Shown in pieces: positions 34,298 through 42,909 of a stretch of 61,940 nucleotides of DNA. This stretch comes from Phytohabitans sp036906915. Its GTDB lineage: Bacteria; Actinomycetota; Actinomycetes; Mycobacteriales; Micromonosporaceae. The stretch is taken from assembly GCF_036906915.1 (NCBI RefSeq), contig NZ_JBAKHX010000044.1, forward strand, positions 1-61,940. The letters run 5' to 3'. Position 1 is the first letter of the stretch, and every line of letters starts with the position of its first letter. The notes beneath the pieces are model-generated. The model ran no database searches and was not told the origin of the DNA. It saw only the letters and a list, made by a program, of their open reading frames with translations. Position numbers and translations under genes: made by a program.

Positions 34298-34313
34298 GCC
34301 CCGGTAGCGCCCC

Positions 34314-36158
34314 TCACGCCAGGGCGAACTCGTCGAACAAGACCACGTCCGAGTCCGGCAGGCGGGTGTCGAACCGGTACGAGCTCACCACACCGGCGGC
34401 CGAGTCCAGAACGGAGAACACGGTGATGTCGTTGCTGGCCACGTACGGCAACGGGCGCCCGGCCGCGTCGGTCAGCGGTGCCACCGTCGGCACGATCGGC
34501 TGAAGCCCGCCCGGATCGCCCTGGCGGACGTGGTCCGGGTCCGCCGGAAGGTTACGCGACGCGCCGGAGCTGATGTCGTACGCGCCGTAGCTGTTGCCCA
34601 CGTTCGAGGTCTCCAGCCAGTGGACGCCGGCCGCGTTGCGGAACCGGTTCCACAGGTGGGAGTGACCATTGTGGACCAGGTTGACACCGGCCTCGCTGAA
34701 CAGCGGCTCCAAGTCGCGCAGGATGTGGTCGTCGGCCAGCGGGTAGTCGTATGTGACAGCGGTGATGGCCTGGGTGGCTGGGTCCCGGTGGATGGTCTGC
34801 ACGGGATCGGTGAACGGCGGCGCGGAGTTGTCGCCGAGCCCGTGGCCCGGGTGGTGATACATGACCACCCGATACCGCGCACCGCGGGCGTCCGGTGTGG
34901 ACAGCTCGCGTTCCAGCCAGCGGTACTGGGCCGAGTCGCGCTTGACGGGCTCGAAGATGAACTGGCCGTATCCCCACCGCTGCGGGTCCTGCAGATGGTC
35001 GGCCGCCTCCTGGAACTTGCCGCGGCCGTTCGGTGAAGCCGAGCGCCAGATGCCGGTGACGAACAGGGTGATCACGTGGACGTCGCCGATGGTCCGCGAC
35101 CACCATCGGGGGCCGCCCTCGCGGCTGCGTGGGTACGGCAGCATCTGCTCGTACGTGGTGGTGTCCCACGACAGCTCCGCCAGCCACCGCTCCCGGTCCT
35201 CGCCGGGCGGTCGCGTCTGATCCCACAGTTGCTCGGCCACCCAGCGCGGCTGCGGATCGTTGAACTGGCTGTCCAGACCGGCTGTGTCCGACCAGCGGCC
35301 CATGACCTCGTGATTGCCGATCGCGCAGTACAACGGCGAGTGCTGTGCAATCGGCGCTCCGCGGTAGGTGCGGCCGGCGATGGTTCGCTGGCCTCGACCG
35401 GTGAGCCCGGCGAAGAACGCCAGCCCGCTGGTGCTGTCGAACCATTCGCTGGCCCGGTCTGGAACGTTGACCAGGTCGCCGGCGACCAGGACTCCGTCCA
35501 GAGCGACCCCCACGGTGGCGGCCACCTTCTCCAGATTCGCCGGCACCATCGCCTTCAGTTGGTGGTCGCTGGTGAGCAGCAGCCGCGTCCGCTGGCCGCG
35601 CGGCACGGCGGGTGCCAGCGTGTACGCGGCGGTCACGGTGGCCCGGTCCCGGTGGTCGACAGAGACCACGCGGTACGGCGTGCGCCCGGCGGGCAGGCCG
35701 GTGACCCGCGCGACGTGGCGGTAGACGTGCCGGTCGACCACGGCGGTGTAGGCGCGGTTCGGCACGGCGGATGCCGTGTCCTCCCGGGTGCGCTTCAGCT
35801 GGCTGGTCTGCGCCGGAAAGCTCCGCCAGCCGCCGGCCGGGCCGTGGCCACCGGTCGCGGCGTTCAACGCCTGCTGGTCGGTCATGCCTGGCACCGCGGC
35901 TCCCACCAGCACGACATGCCGGGTGCCCGGCGCCTCGGTGTGCCAGACGACGTACACGCTCGACCGGCCGGGATCGAGCAGGTACGGCTCGCACAACAGC
36001 GGTGCGCCACCCAGCCTCGGCGACACCGGCCGGTCGCCGGCCGGGCCCACTGGCCCGGCCACCGCCGCCGGTGTGTTTGCCTGCCCAGCCACAACCGCCG
36101 CGCCCGCGACCGCGCCACCGAGCACGGTGCGCCGCGATACACCCGTCACGGTCTTCAC
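34314..36158 (-). CDS. Tat-exported metallophosphoesterase (purple acid phosphatase-like)
   Basis: 614 residues. The twin-arginine signal SRRTVLGG (8-15) precedes a hydrophobic region and an Ala cleavage zone. A fibronectin-like N-domain of purple acid phosphatases follows (YLLDPGRSSVYVVWHTEAPG). The calcineurin-type metal motifs appear in order: LLLTSDHQ, LVAGDLVN, AIGNHE, VVMYHHPGHG and LVHNGHSHLWNR. The first motif has SDH where DxH is usual, consistent with the fold. It probably hydrolyses phosphate esters outside the cell. The gene is convergent with the hydrolase relic, 16 bases away. Confidence 0.87.
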   Translation of the reverse strand: MKTVTGVSRRTVLGGAVAGAAVVAGQANTPAAVAGPVGPAGDRPVSPRLGGAPLLCEPYLLDPGRSSVYVVWHTEAPGTRHVVLVGAAVPGMTDQQALNAATGGHGPAGGWRSFPAQTSQLKRTREDTASAVPNRAYTAVVDRHVYRHVARVTGLPAGRTPYRVVSVDHRDRATVTAAYTLAPAVPRGQRTRLLLTSDHQLKAMVPANLEKVAATVGVALDGVLVAGDLVNVPDRASEWFDSTSGLAFFAGLTGRGQRTIAGRTYRGAPIAQHSPLYCAIGNHEVMGRWSDTAGLDSQFNDPQPRWVAEQLWDQTRPPGEDRERWLAELSWDTTTYEQMLPYPRSREGGPRWWSRTIGDVHVITLFVTGIWRSASPNGRGKFQEAADHLQDPQRWGYGQFIFEPVKRDSAQYRWLERELSTPDARGARYRVVMYHHPGHGLGDNSAPPFTDPVQTIHRDPATQAITAVTYDYPLADDHILRDLEPLFSEAGVNLVHNGHSHLWNRFRNAAGVHWLETSNVGNSYGAYDISSGASRNLPADPDHVRQGDPGGLQPIVPTVAPLTDAAGRPLPYVASNDITVFSVLDSAAGVVSSYRFDTRLPDSDVVLFDEFALA

Positions 36159-36267
36159 CTCACCAAGGACGCCACGATGCTCAGATCACTGGCGTCGGAT
36201 TGTCAGTTCCCACAAAGCACCATGCCGGCAGAACCAAGGCGGCACCATAACACGCTTACATAGGACA

Positions 36268-36510
36268 CTACGGCCCCGGCGCGGAGGTGTGTACTCGGCC
36301 GAGGAAGTCGCGCATCAGGGCGACCACCTCGTCGAGGTGGGTCTCCAGCAGCCAGTGCCCGCCGTCGAGGATATGCAGGACAACGCCCACAGGTCCGGGC
36401 TGATCCGGTCGGCGATCGTGTCGGGGACCTCGCCGAGGAACTCGTCCCGAAACCCTTCCTCCGACACGTGCTCGGCGACCGACGCCAGCGCCCAGACCTC
36501 ATACTGCCAG
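36268..36510 (-). pseudogene. Relic of an alpha/beta hydrolase-type gene
   Basis: The 3' part (36268 to about 36390) reads VVLHILDGGHWLLETHLDEV and VALMRDFLGRVHTSAPGP before TAG, the usual His-bearing C-terminus of small alpha/beta hydrolases. A second coding-like segment in another frame (about 36390-36510) reads QYEVWALASVAEHVSEEGF, RDEFLGEVPDTIADRISPDL; I cannot assign it. The frame change means no intact protein. The remaining 36159-36267 shows nothing. Confidence 0.55.
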
Positions 36511-36537
36511 CGAACCGGCCTTGGCTAGGGTGTAGGT

Positions 36538-36942
36538 ATGTCTGAGCCGTCTACCTGCGGTCAAGGGCTGGCGGAGAATGCCGCACTCCCCGCCAGCCTG
36601 GCCAAGGTGACCGAAGCCATGGCCGCCATGCTGGAGCGGCACATGATCGCCCTCGACATGACCGATCCGCGCTCGGCAGCCGAACACGCGGTTTACGACG
36701 AGCTCGCCGCCGCCCATCGGCGGATAGCCGATCAACTGCGGGCGGCAGCGGACCGCATGGACGCCCAACGCGACCTGCCGATGGGCCCGCACGACATGGC
36801 GGCCATCGCGCACCCGGCCACCACGCAGGCTTTCCAGGCTCTTGTCGAGGCCAAGCGGCACCTACTCGCCTTGCTCCGCGACACCGCCGACGAGGACGAC
36901 GCAATGCTCGAGATGATGCGCGACGCCACGCACGGCCACTGA
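36538..36942 (+). CDS. Small helical conserved hypothetical protein, 134 aa
   Basis: No family recognised. The product is predicted all-helical, rich in Ala, Met and His (AAMLERHMIALDMTDP, RRIADQLRAAADRMDA, MLEMMRDATHGH), with no signal peptide. A TAGGGT -10-like box (36526-36531) lies six bases before the ATG, so the mRNA may be leaderless. It stands alone between two relics. Confidence 0.55.
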   Translation: MSEPSTCGQGLAENAALPASLAKVTEAMAAMLERHMIALDMTDPRSAAEHAVYDELAAAHRRIADQLRAAADRMDAQRDLPMGPHDMAAIAHPATTQAFQALVEAKRHLLALLRDTADEDDAMLEMMRDATHGH

Positions 36943-36972
36943 CCGATGCTGACCGACGCTCCCGCCGAACCC

Positions 36973-37128
36973 TCACACCGTCGCCGCGAACACCAGGTTC
37001 AAGCCGGTGTCGGCGGCCACGCGGGCATCGCGGAAGCCAGCCTCCTCGAACAGCCGGATCCGGCGCGCGGACCCGCCCAAGCTGCCGAGGCCATACGCGC
37101 CGAGGAGTGTTTCGTCGAAGCGCCGTGA
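36973..37128 (-). pseudogene. C-terminal relic of a probable SAM-dependent methyltransferase
   Basis: Minus strand: RFDETLLGAYGLGSLGGSAR, RIRLFEEAGFRDARVAADTG and LNLVFAATV followed by TGA. The order helix, AGF, beta-strand and terminal strand resembles the end of class I methyltransferases. No SAM-binding core is found upstream (the plus-strand 390-aa gene starts at 37249). The other bases of 36943-37248 hold no gene. Confidence 0.45.
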
Positions 37129-37248
37129 CGGCGCAACGTGCGGCTACCGCGGCGCCAACCGGCTGCCGACGTCAGCGGCGCGTAAGCCGGATGCCAGGGA
37201 CGCCTCCTACGCTCGGCGGAACCCGTAGACCGCCCACCTGGGAGTCCG

Positions 37249-38421
37249 ATGACATCACGATCCGTCCGCCGGTGCGCCATAGTCGCCGTGTCGTTGACCG
37301 CGCTGACAGCCGCACTGGTCGGGACGCTGCCCGCGGCCAATGCGGCAAATGTCCCGGTCGCGCGGGCGCAGGATGGCGCCGAAGGCTGTCCACCGGTACC
37401 GGCCAACCAGAACCCCGCCGACCCGACGTTCTACGACTTCGTCAGCACGTACCGCTCCGCCTGTGCGGACCGGAGAAACTGGGACCGCAGCTTCGCTGAC
37501 GCGACCGTCTCGACGGTCGTCGACGGGCGGGTGCGGCTTTCCGTCACCGCCTCGTCGGCGCTGGCCGGCGCGGTCGCCTCGCTGAAGGTCGGCGGCAAGG
37601 AATACATCGCCAGCGGCGGGCACGGCGCCGCCATGCAGTACGCGTTCCACGCCTGGCACGCCGGCACGCAGGCGACCGAGTGCTACAACCCGACCCAGGC
37701 GGGCAGCCGCCTTGACGACGTCGGGCACGAGCCGCCCTTCCACGGCCCGAGCACCAGCGCGCTGTATCGACTGACCGGCACCGGCGCCACGATCCGGACC
37801 GCGGCGCGACCGGCCATGTACATGGAGCGGACCGACCCGACCCTGGGCTGGAACTCCTGCCGGGCCGCCGACCACCAGCCAGACCGGCTGCCCTACTCGG
37901 CCGGCCTGTCCCCGTACTGGTTGAGCACCGAGGTGCGACTGGCGCCGGACCATGGGCTCGCCGGGCTGGAGAACGTGATCAAGCTCGCCGCGGTGCTGGA
38001 CTCCGAGGACGACCTGCACGAGCATTTCAACGCTGTCCTCGTGGCGTACCTGCAACGCGACTTCACCGCCACCTACACCTACGATCCGGCGACGCGCACG
38101 CTGCGTGAGTTCTCCGGTGACCTGGCCACCCTCCTGCCGTCGATCCGGTGCACGGCCGACGGGGCGTACTGCCTAGGAATGTACTTTCCGGCCGCCGACC
38201 TGCCAGGTGCCTACTACTACACCATGACCCGCGCGCCGTTTGCGTACAACGCGTACCTCGGTGAACACACCGTCCAGATGACCGCTCCCACGTCACGGGT
38301 CGGCGCGGGCGGGACGACGCGGCTGCGCTACGACACCTACCTCGTGGTCGGTGACCTGGCCCGAGCGGCGGACACGCTCGCCGAGGTGCATCGACAGGTC
38401 GGAGGGCCGGGCACCACGTGA
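37249..38421 (+). CDS. Secreted protein of unknown function, 390 aa
   Basis: A clear Sec signal peptide (RSVRRCAIVAVSLTALTAAL, cleavage near ANAAN at about 33) marks an extracellular protein. I do not recognise the family. The mature part has six Cys (e.g. EGCPPVP, SACADRR, TECYNP, NSCRAAD, IRCTADGAYC), is rich in Tyr/Trp and predicted mostly beta, with GGKEYIASGGHGAAMQYAFH suggesting a carbohydrate-active or lectin-like fold. GGAGTCCG upstream is a modest ribosome site. It might be a substrate-binding or glycoside-active protein; confidence in any function is low. Confidence 0.7.
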   Translation: MTSRSVRRCAIVAVSLTALTAALVGTLPAANAANVPVARAQDGAEGCPPVPANQNPADPTFYDFVSTYRSACADRRNWDRSFADATVSTVVDGRVRLSVTASSALAGAVASLKVGGKEYIASGGHGAAMQYAFHAWHAGTQATECYNPTQAGSRLDDVGHEPPFHGPSTSALYRLTGTGATIRTAARPAMYMERTDPTLGWNSCRAADHQPDRLPYSAGLSPYWLSTEVRLAPDHGLAGLENVIKLAAVLDSEDDLHEHFNAVLVAYLQRDFTATYTYDPATRTLREFSGDLATLLPSIRCTADGAYCLGMYFPAADLPGAYYYTMTRAPFAYNAYLGEHTVQMTAPTSRVGAGGTTRLRYDTYLVVGDLARAADTLAEVHRQVGGPGTT

Positions 38422-38602
38422 CCCGGAAAGCGCCTGGAACGAGTGGCGCGAGGGCGGCTCCGTGCGGCTTCGGCCTTCGCGACAGCGCGATGTAAGGCTC
38501 GTGAAAGCGGCCGGCGCTAGTGTTCCGTCGCCATATGGAAGAACGAGGTGGAACATGAAAACCTTCTCGGTCGAACCGCCCTCGGCCCCCGCCTGACAGC
38601 CA

Positions 38603-38638
38603 GCGTCCCGGGCTGCCGCTGCCGGTAGCCCGGGACGC
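38603..38638. terminator. Strong bidirectional terminator-like hairpin
   Basis: Perfect 12-base arms GCGTCCCGGGCT (38603-38614) and AGCCCGGGACGC (38627-38638) around a 12-base loop, between the convergent secreted-protein and MDMPI genes. No U-tract, as is usual in high-GC actinomycetes. Just upstream are two tiny overlapping ORFs (from 38534: MEERGGT; from 38554: MKTFSVEPPSAPA), with no other gene in 38422-38646. Confidence 0.65.
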
Positions 38639-38646
38639 CGCCCGGA

Positions 38647-39237
38647 TCAGGTGCCGTCGGGTGTCCAGTGCGGGTTCCGGCCCAGGTAGCGCAGCAGGGC
38701 GGAGGCCGGGTCGTCGTCTGCCTGAACCGGCAGCGCGGGAGCATACGCGAAGCCGCGCAGCGGTTCGGCCGTGGCGCGAGCGGCCGGCAGCAACTGCTCG
38801 GCCAGTGCGGCGGTCAGCGGTGTCGGCTGCCCGGTCGCGACGGCGACGTCCCAGGCGTGGACAGCGGCGTCGAGAGCACAGGTGGCGGCCGCGAGTGCCG
38901 GCGCCATCTCCGGCATGGGCGGCAGCGGTGTGCTCACCGACGCCGCGCTCGGGTCGACACCGGCCCAGGCGCCGGAGGCCGCCTCGATCGCTTTCGCGAT
39001 CGTGTTCTCGACGCCGCCGTCGAGCTGGCGCGGCGGATTGAACGGATCGTAGGACGGTAACGAGCCGGATCCGACCGTGGACGCCCAGGCGTGCTGGTCG
39101 CCGGCGGCGTGGAACAGCACCTGCGCCACAGTCCATGCCGAGCACGGGGTCGGATCGTCGAGCCGGTCGGTGTCGACAGCGACGGTAGTGACGTGGCGCA
39201 GTGCGTCGAGGGCGGTGGTGAGTACGGTGAATGTCAC
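38647..39237 (-). CDS. TIGR03086/MDMPI-type maleylpyruvate isomerase-like protein
   Basis: 196 residues. DinB-like helical bundle with DDPTPCSAWTVAQVLFHAAG (the first conserved Cys/His region), AVHAWDVAVATGQPTPL (second His) and the C-terminal ALLRYLGRNPHWTPDG that marks the TIGR03086 subfamily. Family members are thought to bind a metal and use mycothiol in isomerase or transferase reactions; the substrate is unknown. It is followed by an epoxide hydrolase 46 bases upstream in the same direction, so both may act in detoxification. Confidence 0.85.
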   Translation of the reverse strand: MTFTVLTTALDALRHVTTVAVDTDRLDDPTPCSAWTVAQVLFHAAGDQHAWASTVGSGSLPSYDPFNPPRQLDGGVENTIAKAIEAASGAWAGVDPSAASVSTPLPPMPEMAPALAAATCALDAAVHAWDVAVATGQPTPLTAALAEQLLPAARATAEPLRGFAYAPALPVQADDDPASALLRYLGRNPHWTPDGT

Positions 39238-39283
39238 GAGCGGTTCCTTCCAGTGGGTTCTTACCGGCCCTACGGCCGGACGG

Positions 39284-40447
39284 TCATGCCAGTGCGGCGA
39301 AGAACTGTCGGATGTCCTCGACGAGCAGGTCGGACGCGTCGTGCGCGGCCCAGTGCCCGCCGCGGTCGTAGGTGTTCCAGGCGACGATATTGCTGTGGTC
39401 GCGGTCGGCGAACTTGCGGATGGCCTGGAAGTCCCAGGCGAACGCGGCCAGGCCGATCGGCACGGATGTGGGCCCGGTGGGCTCGGCGGTCTGGGCGGCG
39501 CGGTGGTTCTCGTAGTAGAACCGGGCGGACGACGCGGCCGTGTTGGTGAACCAGTACAGCGCCGCGTTGGTCAGGATGTCCTCGGGGCTGAGCGCGGTGC
39601 CGAACAACTGCCCGCTCCAGGCCAGCTGCCCGGCCGGCGAGTCCGCCAGGGCGTGCGCCAGGGTCTGTGGTTGGGCTTGCTGGGACCGGTCGTGGATGGC
39701 GTGCTCGACGAACGACTGCCCGAACTGCAGAGCGCCGAACTCCTGTTCGGTCAGTCCGTCGAACTCGCCGGCGTCGCCGCGCGGGAAGGAGAAGATCTGC
39801 GTGACGTGCACGCCGACGACGTGCTCACGGTCCAGCTCGCCGAGGATCGGCGAGACGATCGCTCCGGCGTCGTTGCCGTGCACACCGTAGCGGTCGTAGC
39901 CCAGCCGGCGCATCAGCTCCGCCCACGCGGCGGCGGTCCGCCACGCGCTCCAGCCGTGCTCGCGCGTGGGGCCGGAGAAGGTGAACCCGGGCAGCGACGG
40001 GATGACCACGTGGAAGGCCTGGGCGCCCGGACGGCCGTGCGCGGCCGGATCGGTCAGCGGTCCCACCAGCCCCAGGTACTCCACGAAGCTGTTGGGCCAC
40101 CCGTGCGTCAGGATGAGCGGGATGGCGTCCGGCTGAGCGGAAGGCACGTGGACGAAGTGGATACGCTGGCCGTCGATCTCGGTGGTGAACTGGGGGTACT
40201 CGTTCAGCTCGGCCTCCCGTGCCCGCCAGTCGAACGACGTGCGCCAGCGCTCCACCAGATCCCGGACGTAAGAGACCGGGACGCCGTACTCCCACCCCTG
40301 TGGGGTCGGTGTGCCCGCGCCGCCGGCGATGACCTCCTTCTCGGGCAGCTCGTCCGCCCATCGGGTGCGGGCCAGCCGATCGGCCAGGTCGTCAAGGTCC
40401 GCTTGCGGTATCGCGATGCGAAACGGGGTGATGGTGGAACCATGCAC
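39284..40447 (-). CDS. Epoxide hydrolase, alpha/beta fold (copy 2)
   Basis: 387 residues. Same design as the copy at 31896: EHN domain FRIAIPQADLDDLADRLART, oxyanion HGWPNSF, nucleophile in YGVHGNDAGA (Asp193), and the His-bearing YDRGGHWAAHDASDLL near the C-terminus. A short insert (EVIAGGAGTPTPQGWEYG) follows the EHN motif. Start GTG 40447 is chosen because GGAGG lies eight bases upstream; a TTG at 40462 precedes that site. It should hydrolyse epoxides, with substrate range likely different from copy 1. Confidence 0.93.
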   Translation of the reverse strand: MHGSTITPFRIAIPQADLDDLADRLARTRWADELPEKEVIAGGAGTPTPQGWEYGVPVSYVRDLVERWRTSFDWRAREAELNEYPQFTTEIDGQRIHFVHVPSAQPDAIPLILTHGWPNSFVEYLGLVGPLTDPAAHGRPGAQAFHVVIPSLPGFTFSGPTREHGWSAWRTAAAWAELMRRLGYDRYGVHGNDAGAIVSPILGELDREHVVGVHVTQIFSFPRGDAGEFDGLTEQEFGALQFGQSFVEHAIHDRSQQAQPQTLAHALADSPAGQLAWSGQLFGTALSPEDILTNAALYWFTNTAASSARFYYENHRAAQTAEPTGPTSVPIGLAAFAWDFQAIRKFADRDHSNIVAWNTYDRGGHWAAHDASDLLVEDIRQFFAALA

Positions 40448-40462
40448 GGCAGTCGCCTCCAA

Positions 40463-40493
40463 GTGAACATGTTTGGCCTGCGTAAACGCTCAC
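40463..40493. promoter_or_regulatory. Imperfect dyad between epoxide hydrolase 2 and the tandem kinase
   Basis: GTGAACATGTTT and AAACGCTCAC form an imperfect inverted repeat about nine bases apart, in the divergent region just upstream of the epoxide hydrolase start. It could bind a TetR- or LacI-type repressor. The match is imperfect, so confidence is low. Confidence 0.25.
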
Positions 40494-40589
40494 AGAGCCG
40501 AAGGGCGCGCGGTAGTGTCTGGCGCACGAACCCGCCCGCGCACAATGCACGGCCGGCCGTGCAGATTGCACATCGGTCGAGGAGGGATC

Positions 40590-42908
40590 GTGCCCGTGTT
40601 TCCGGTCGGCGGTAGGCCGGTACGGCTCGCGACGATCCCGATCGTGCTGTGTGTCGTGATCTACTCCGCGTACCGCATCACGAACGTCGTTCCCTGGGGC
40701 GGCTACGACCCGGGTTTCGATCTCGCCGAGCGGGTGCTGGGCGCCGGCGTCATCGTGGCGCTCGGCGCCGTGCAGATCCTGTTCGCGTTCCGCCGTCCGT
40801 CCCGTTCCCGCGCTGGCGCGCTGCTGGCGGTGCAGGCGCTGCTGGCCTTTGGGCCCTACTTCGTGTTCGGCGGTATCTGGGACCCGCCGGCGGCATTCGT
40901 CATCGCCGCCGTGCTCCTCACCTTCACCGGCTGGTTCTCCTGGGTGTTTGCGGCTCTGGTGGTGCTCGGCGACGTGGCCGTCCGGGTCGCGGTCGATCCG
41001 GGCCTGGTGGACGCCGATGGCAGCGGTCTGACCGTGCGCGCGGCCTATACCGCCATCGCGGCGACCGCCAACGGGTTGCTGCTGTTCGGCATGTCCCGTC
41101 TGAGTGCGCTGGTCCGGGATCTGCACGCCGCGCGAACCGCCAGTGCCTCGCTGGAGGTGGCGCGCGAGCGGCTGCGTATCGCCCGCCGCCTGCAGGACGT
41201 GGTGGGCGGGCGGTTGGCGTCCATCATCGCGACGTGCCGGAGCACCGGCGGCGAGGCCAGCCAGAACCGCGAGCGGGCCCGGGCGGTGGCCGCCGGGGCC
41301 CGGGAGGCGCTGGCCCAGGTCCGGACGGTCGCCGACGACTACCGCGACCGCTCGCTGGCCGGCGAGGTCGCCGCCGCCCACACCGTGCTCACGGCCACCG
41401 GCGTCGAGGTGATCGTCGGGTCCGTGCCGGACCGGCTGCCCAGGCCGGTCGATGCCCTACTCGGGACGATCCTGCGGCGCGTGGTGGTCGACGCGCTGCG
41501 AGGGGTACCACCGCGGCGCTGCCGGATCGAGCTGGACGGCTCAGCGCGGATGTGCGTGAGCTTCACCGGCGGCGAACCCGGCGCGCTGGCTCTCGATGGC
41601 TTCGCCGAGGAGGTCGAGCAGCTCGGGGGCCGGCTCCGGGTCGGGCCCGGTCCGGGCACCATGGGCGGAGTCGACGTGCGGATACCGGTCCAGCCGCACC
41701 GTTCGAGCGGCGCACGCGGCCCGCGACCGGTATCCGCCGCGCCATGGCTGGCATGGGGCATCATGGCCGTACTCGAAGTGGATCTCCTCGTCACCACCCT
41801 CGCGCGAGCGAGCGGAGGATGGGACTTTTACGACCCCCTCTCCATGCCGCGGCTGGCCTGCGTCCTTGCGCTGATCGTGCCGCTGAGCCTGCTGCAACTG
41901 CACCATGTCCGGCCGCGCGCCGGCAACGCGCCGCCACGGTGGCGGTGGACGCTGACCCTGCAGATCCTGCTCGTCTGCTCGATCGCGGCCATCGGGAGCC
42001 CCACCGTTCCGGCACCCGAGTACGCGGGTCCAGTCGGCGGTGTTGTGCTCTTCCACGTACGCCGGCCGTGGGCCTGGGCCGTCGCTAGCGGGTTGGTTCT
42101 GGGCACAGCGCTCGTGGAGCTGCACAGATTCGGAGTCGATTTCCTCGACAATCCGCCGCAGGCTCTGCTCTGGACGCTCCTGTCCGTGCCCTGGGCATTC
42201 CTCGCCATGGTCGCGGTCGCCGCGCTGTGCCGCCTCCCGGTCGCGGCCGAGCAGCTGGTCGCCGCCCGCCGAGAGCTGGCCCGACTCGCGGTGCTGCGCG
42301 AACGGCTCCGGATCGCCCGCGACACCCATGACCTGCTCGGCTTTCAGCTCTCCGCGATCGCGCTCAAGGCCGAGCTCGGCGGGCGGTTGGCCGGGACCGA
42401 TCCTGATGCGGCGCGTATCCAACTGGCCGAGGCTGACCAGGTCGCCGAGGAGGCGCTGAACTCTCTGCGGTCGATCACCGCGGAGCCGACCGGGCTCTCG
42501 TTCACCGAGGAGGTGGAGAGCGCACGCTCGATGCTCGCCGCCGCCGGAACCCGCGTCGCGGTCGAGCTGCGCGCCACGCCCGGGCCTTCTGTCGAATCGC
42601 CGCTCGCGATCGTCCTGCGCGAGGCCGTCACCAACGTCGTACGCCACGCCCGCGCCACGACCTGCGAGATCGAGACCAGCCCGATGCCCGGCGGCATCCG
42701 GCTGCGGGTCACCAACGACGGCGTCCAATCCGGTAGGCCGGACGTGACGGCAGGCAACGGATTGGCCAACCTCCTGACGCGGGTCCGCGAGGCTGGCGGC
42801 CGATTGAGCATCGACCGGCAGCGCGACCGGTTCACCCTCGTCGCCGAGATCCGCACCGCCGGGGCCGAGGTGAGGTTGTCCAGCGCTACGGTGGCCGTCG
42901 CCGTCTAA
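40590..42908 (+). CDS. Tandem two-module sensor histidine kinase with a degenerate first module
   Basis: 772 residues that read as two DesK/NarX-type kinases fused in line. Module 1: five to six membrane helices (about 12-165), then ERLRIARRLQDVVGGRLASI, in which the phospho-acceptor His is Gln202. Its N-box (RRVVVDALRG) lacks the Asn, and the G-box is eroded (TMGGVDVRIPV). Module 2: another five to six helices (about 385-550), then LRIARDTHDLLGFQLSAIAL with His580, N-box REAVTNVVRHA (Asn682) and GNGLANLLTRVRE, all intact. So module 1 is a pseudokinase and module 2 the active one. GTG 40590 has GGAGGG four bases upstream. The response regulator is convergent at 42910. Confidence 0.88.
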   Translation: MPVFPVGGRPVRLATIPIVLCVVIYSAYRITNVVPWGGYDPGFDLAERVLGAGVIVALGAVQILFAFRRPSRSRAGALLAVQALLAFGPYFVFGGIWDPPAAFVIAAVLLTFTGWFSWVFAALVVLGDVAVRVAVDPGLVDADGSGLTVRAAYTAIAATANGLLLFGMSRLSALVRDLHAARTASASLEVARERLRIARRLQDVVGGRLASIIATCRSTGGEASQNRERARAVAAGAREALAQVRTVADDYRDRSLAGEVAAAHTVLTATGVEVIVGSVPDRLPRPVDALLGTILRRVVVDALRGVPPRRCRIELDGSARMCVSFTGGEPGALALDGFAEEVEQLGGRLRVGPGPGTMGGVDVRIPVQPHRSSGARGPRPVSAAPWLAWGIMAVLEVDLLVTTLARASGGWDFYDPLSMPRLACVLALIVPLSLLQLHHVRPRAGNAPPRWRWTLTLQILLVCSIAAIGSPTVPAPEYAGPVGGVVLFHVRRPWAWAVASGLVLGTALVELHRFGVDFLDNPPQALLWTLLSVPWAFLAMVAVAALCRLPVAAEQLVAARRELARLAVLRERLRIARDTHDLLGFQLSAIALKAELGGRLAGTDPDAARIQLAEADQVAEEALNSLRSITAEPTGLSFTEEVESARSMLAAAGTRVAVELRATPGPSVESPLAIVLREAVTNVVRHARATTCEIETSPMPGGIRLRVTNDGVQSGRPDVTAGNGLANLLTRVREAGGRLSIDRQRDRFTLVAEIRTAGAEVRLSSATVAVAV

Positions 42909-42909
42909 C

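Noticed and set aside
33189..34307. 372-codon ORF overlapping the hydrolase relic
   Set aside because: Wrong frame: Ser/Pro/Thr/Arg-rich, while the frame at 33515-34297 has the hydrolase motifs.
40649..42088. 479-codon ORF inside the tandem kinase
   Set aside because: Alternative frame rich in Arg/Gly; lacks any kinase motif found in the accepted frame.
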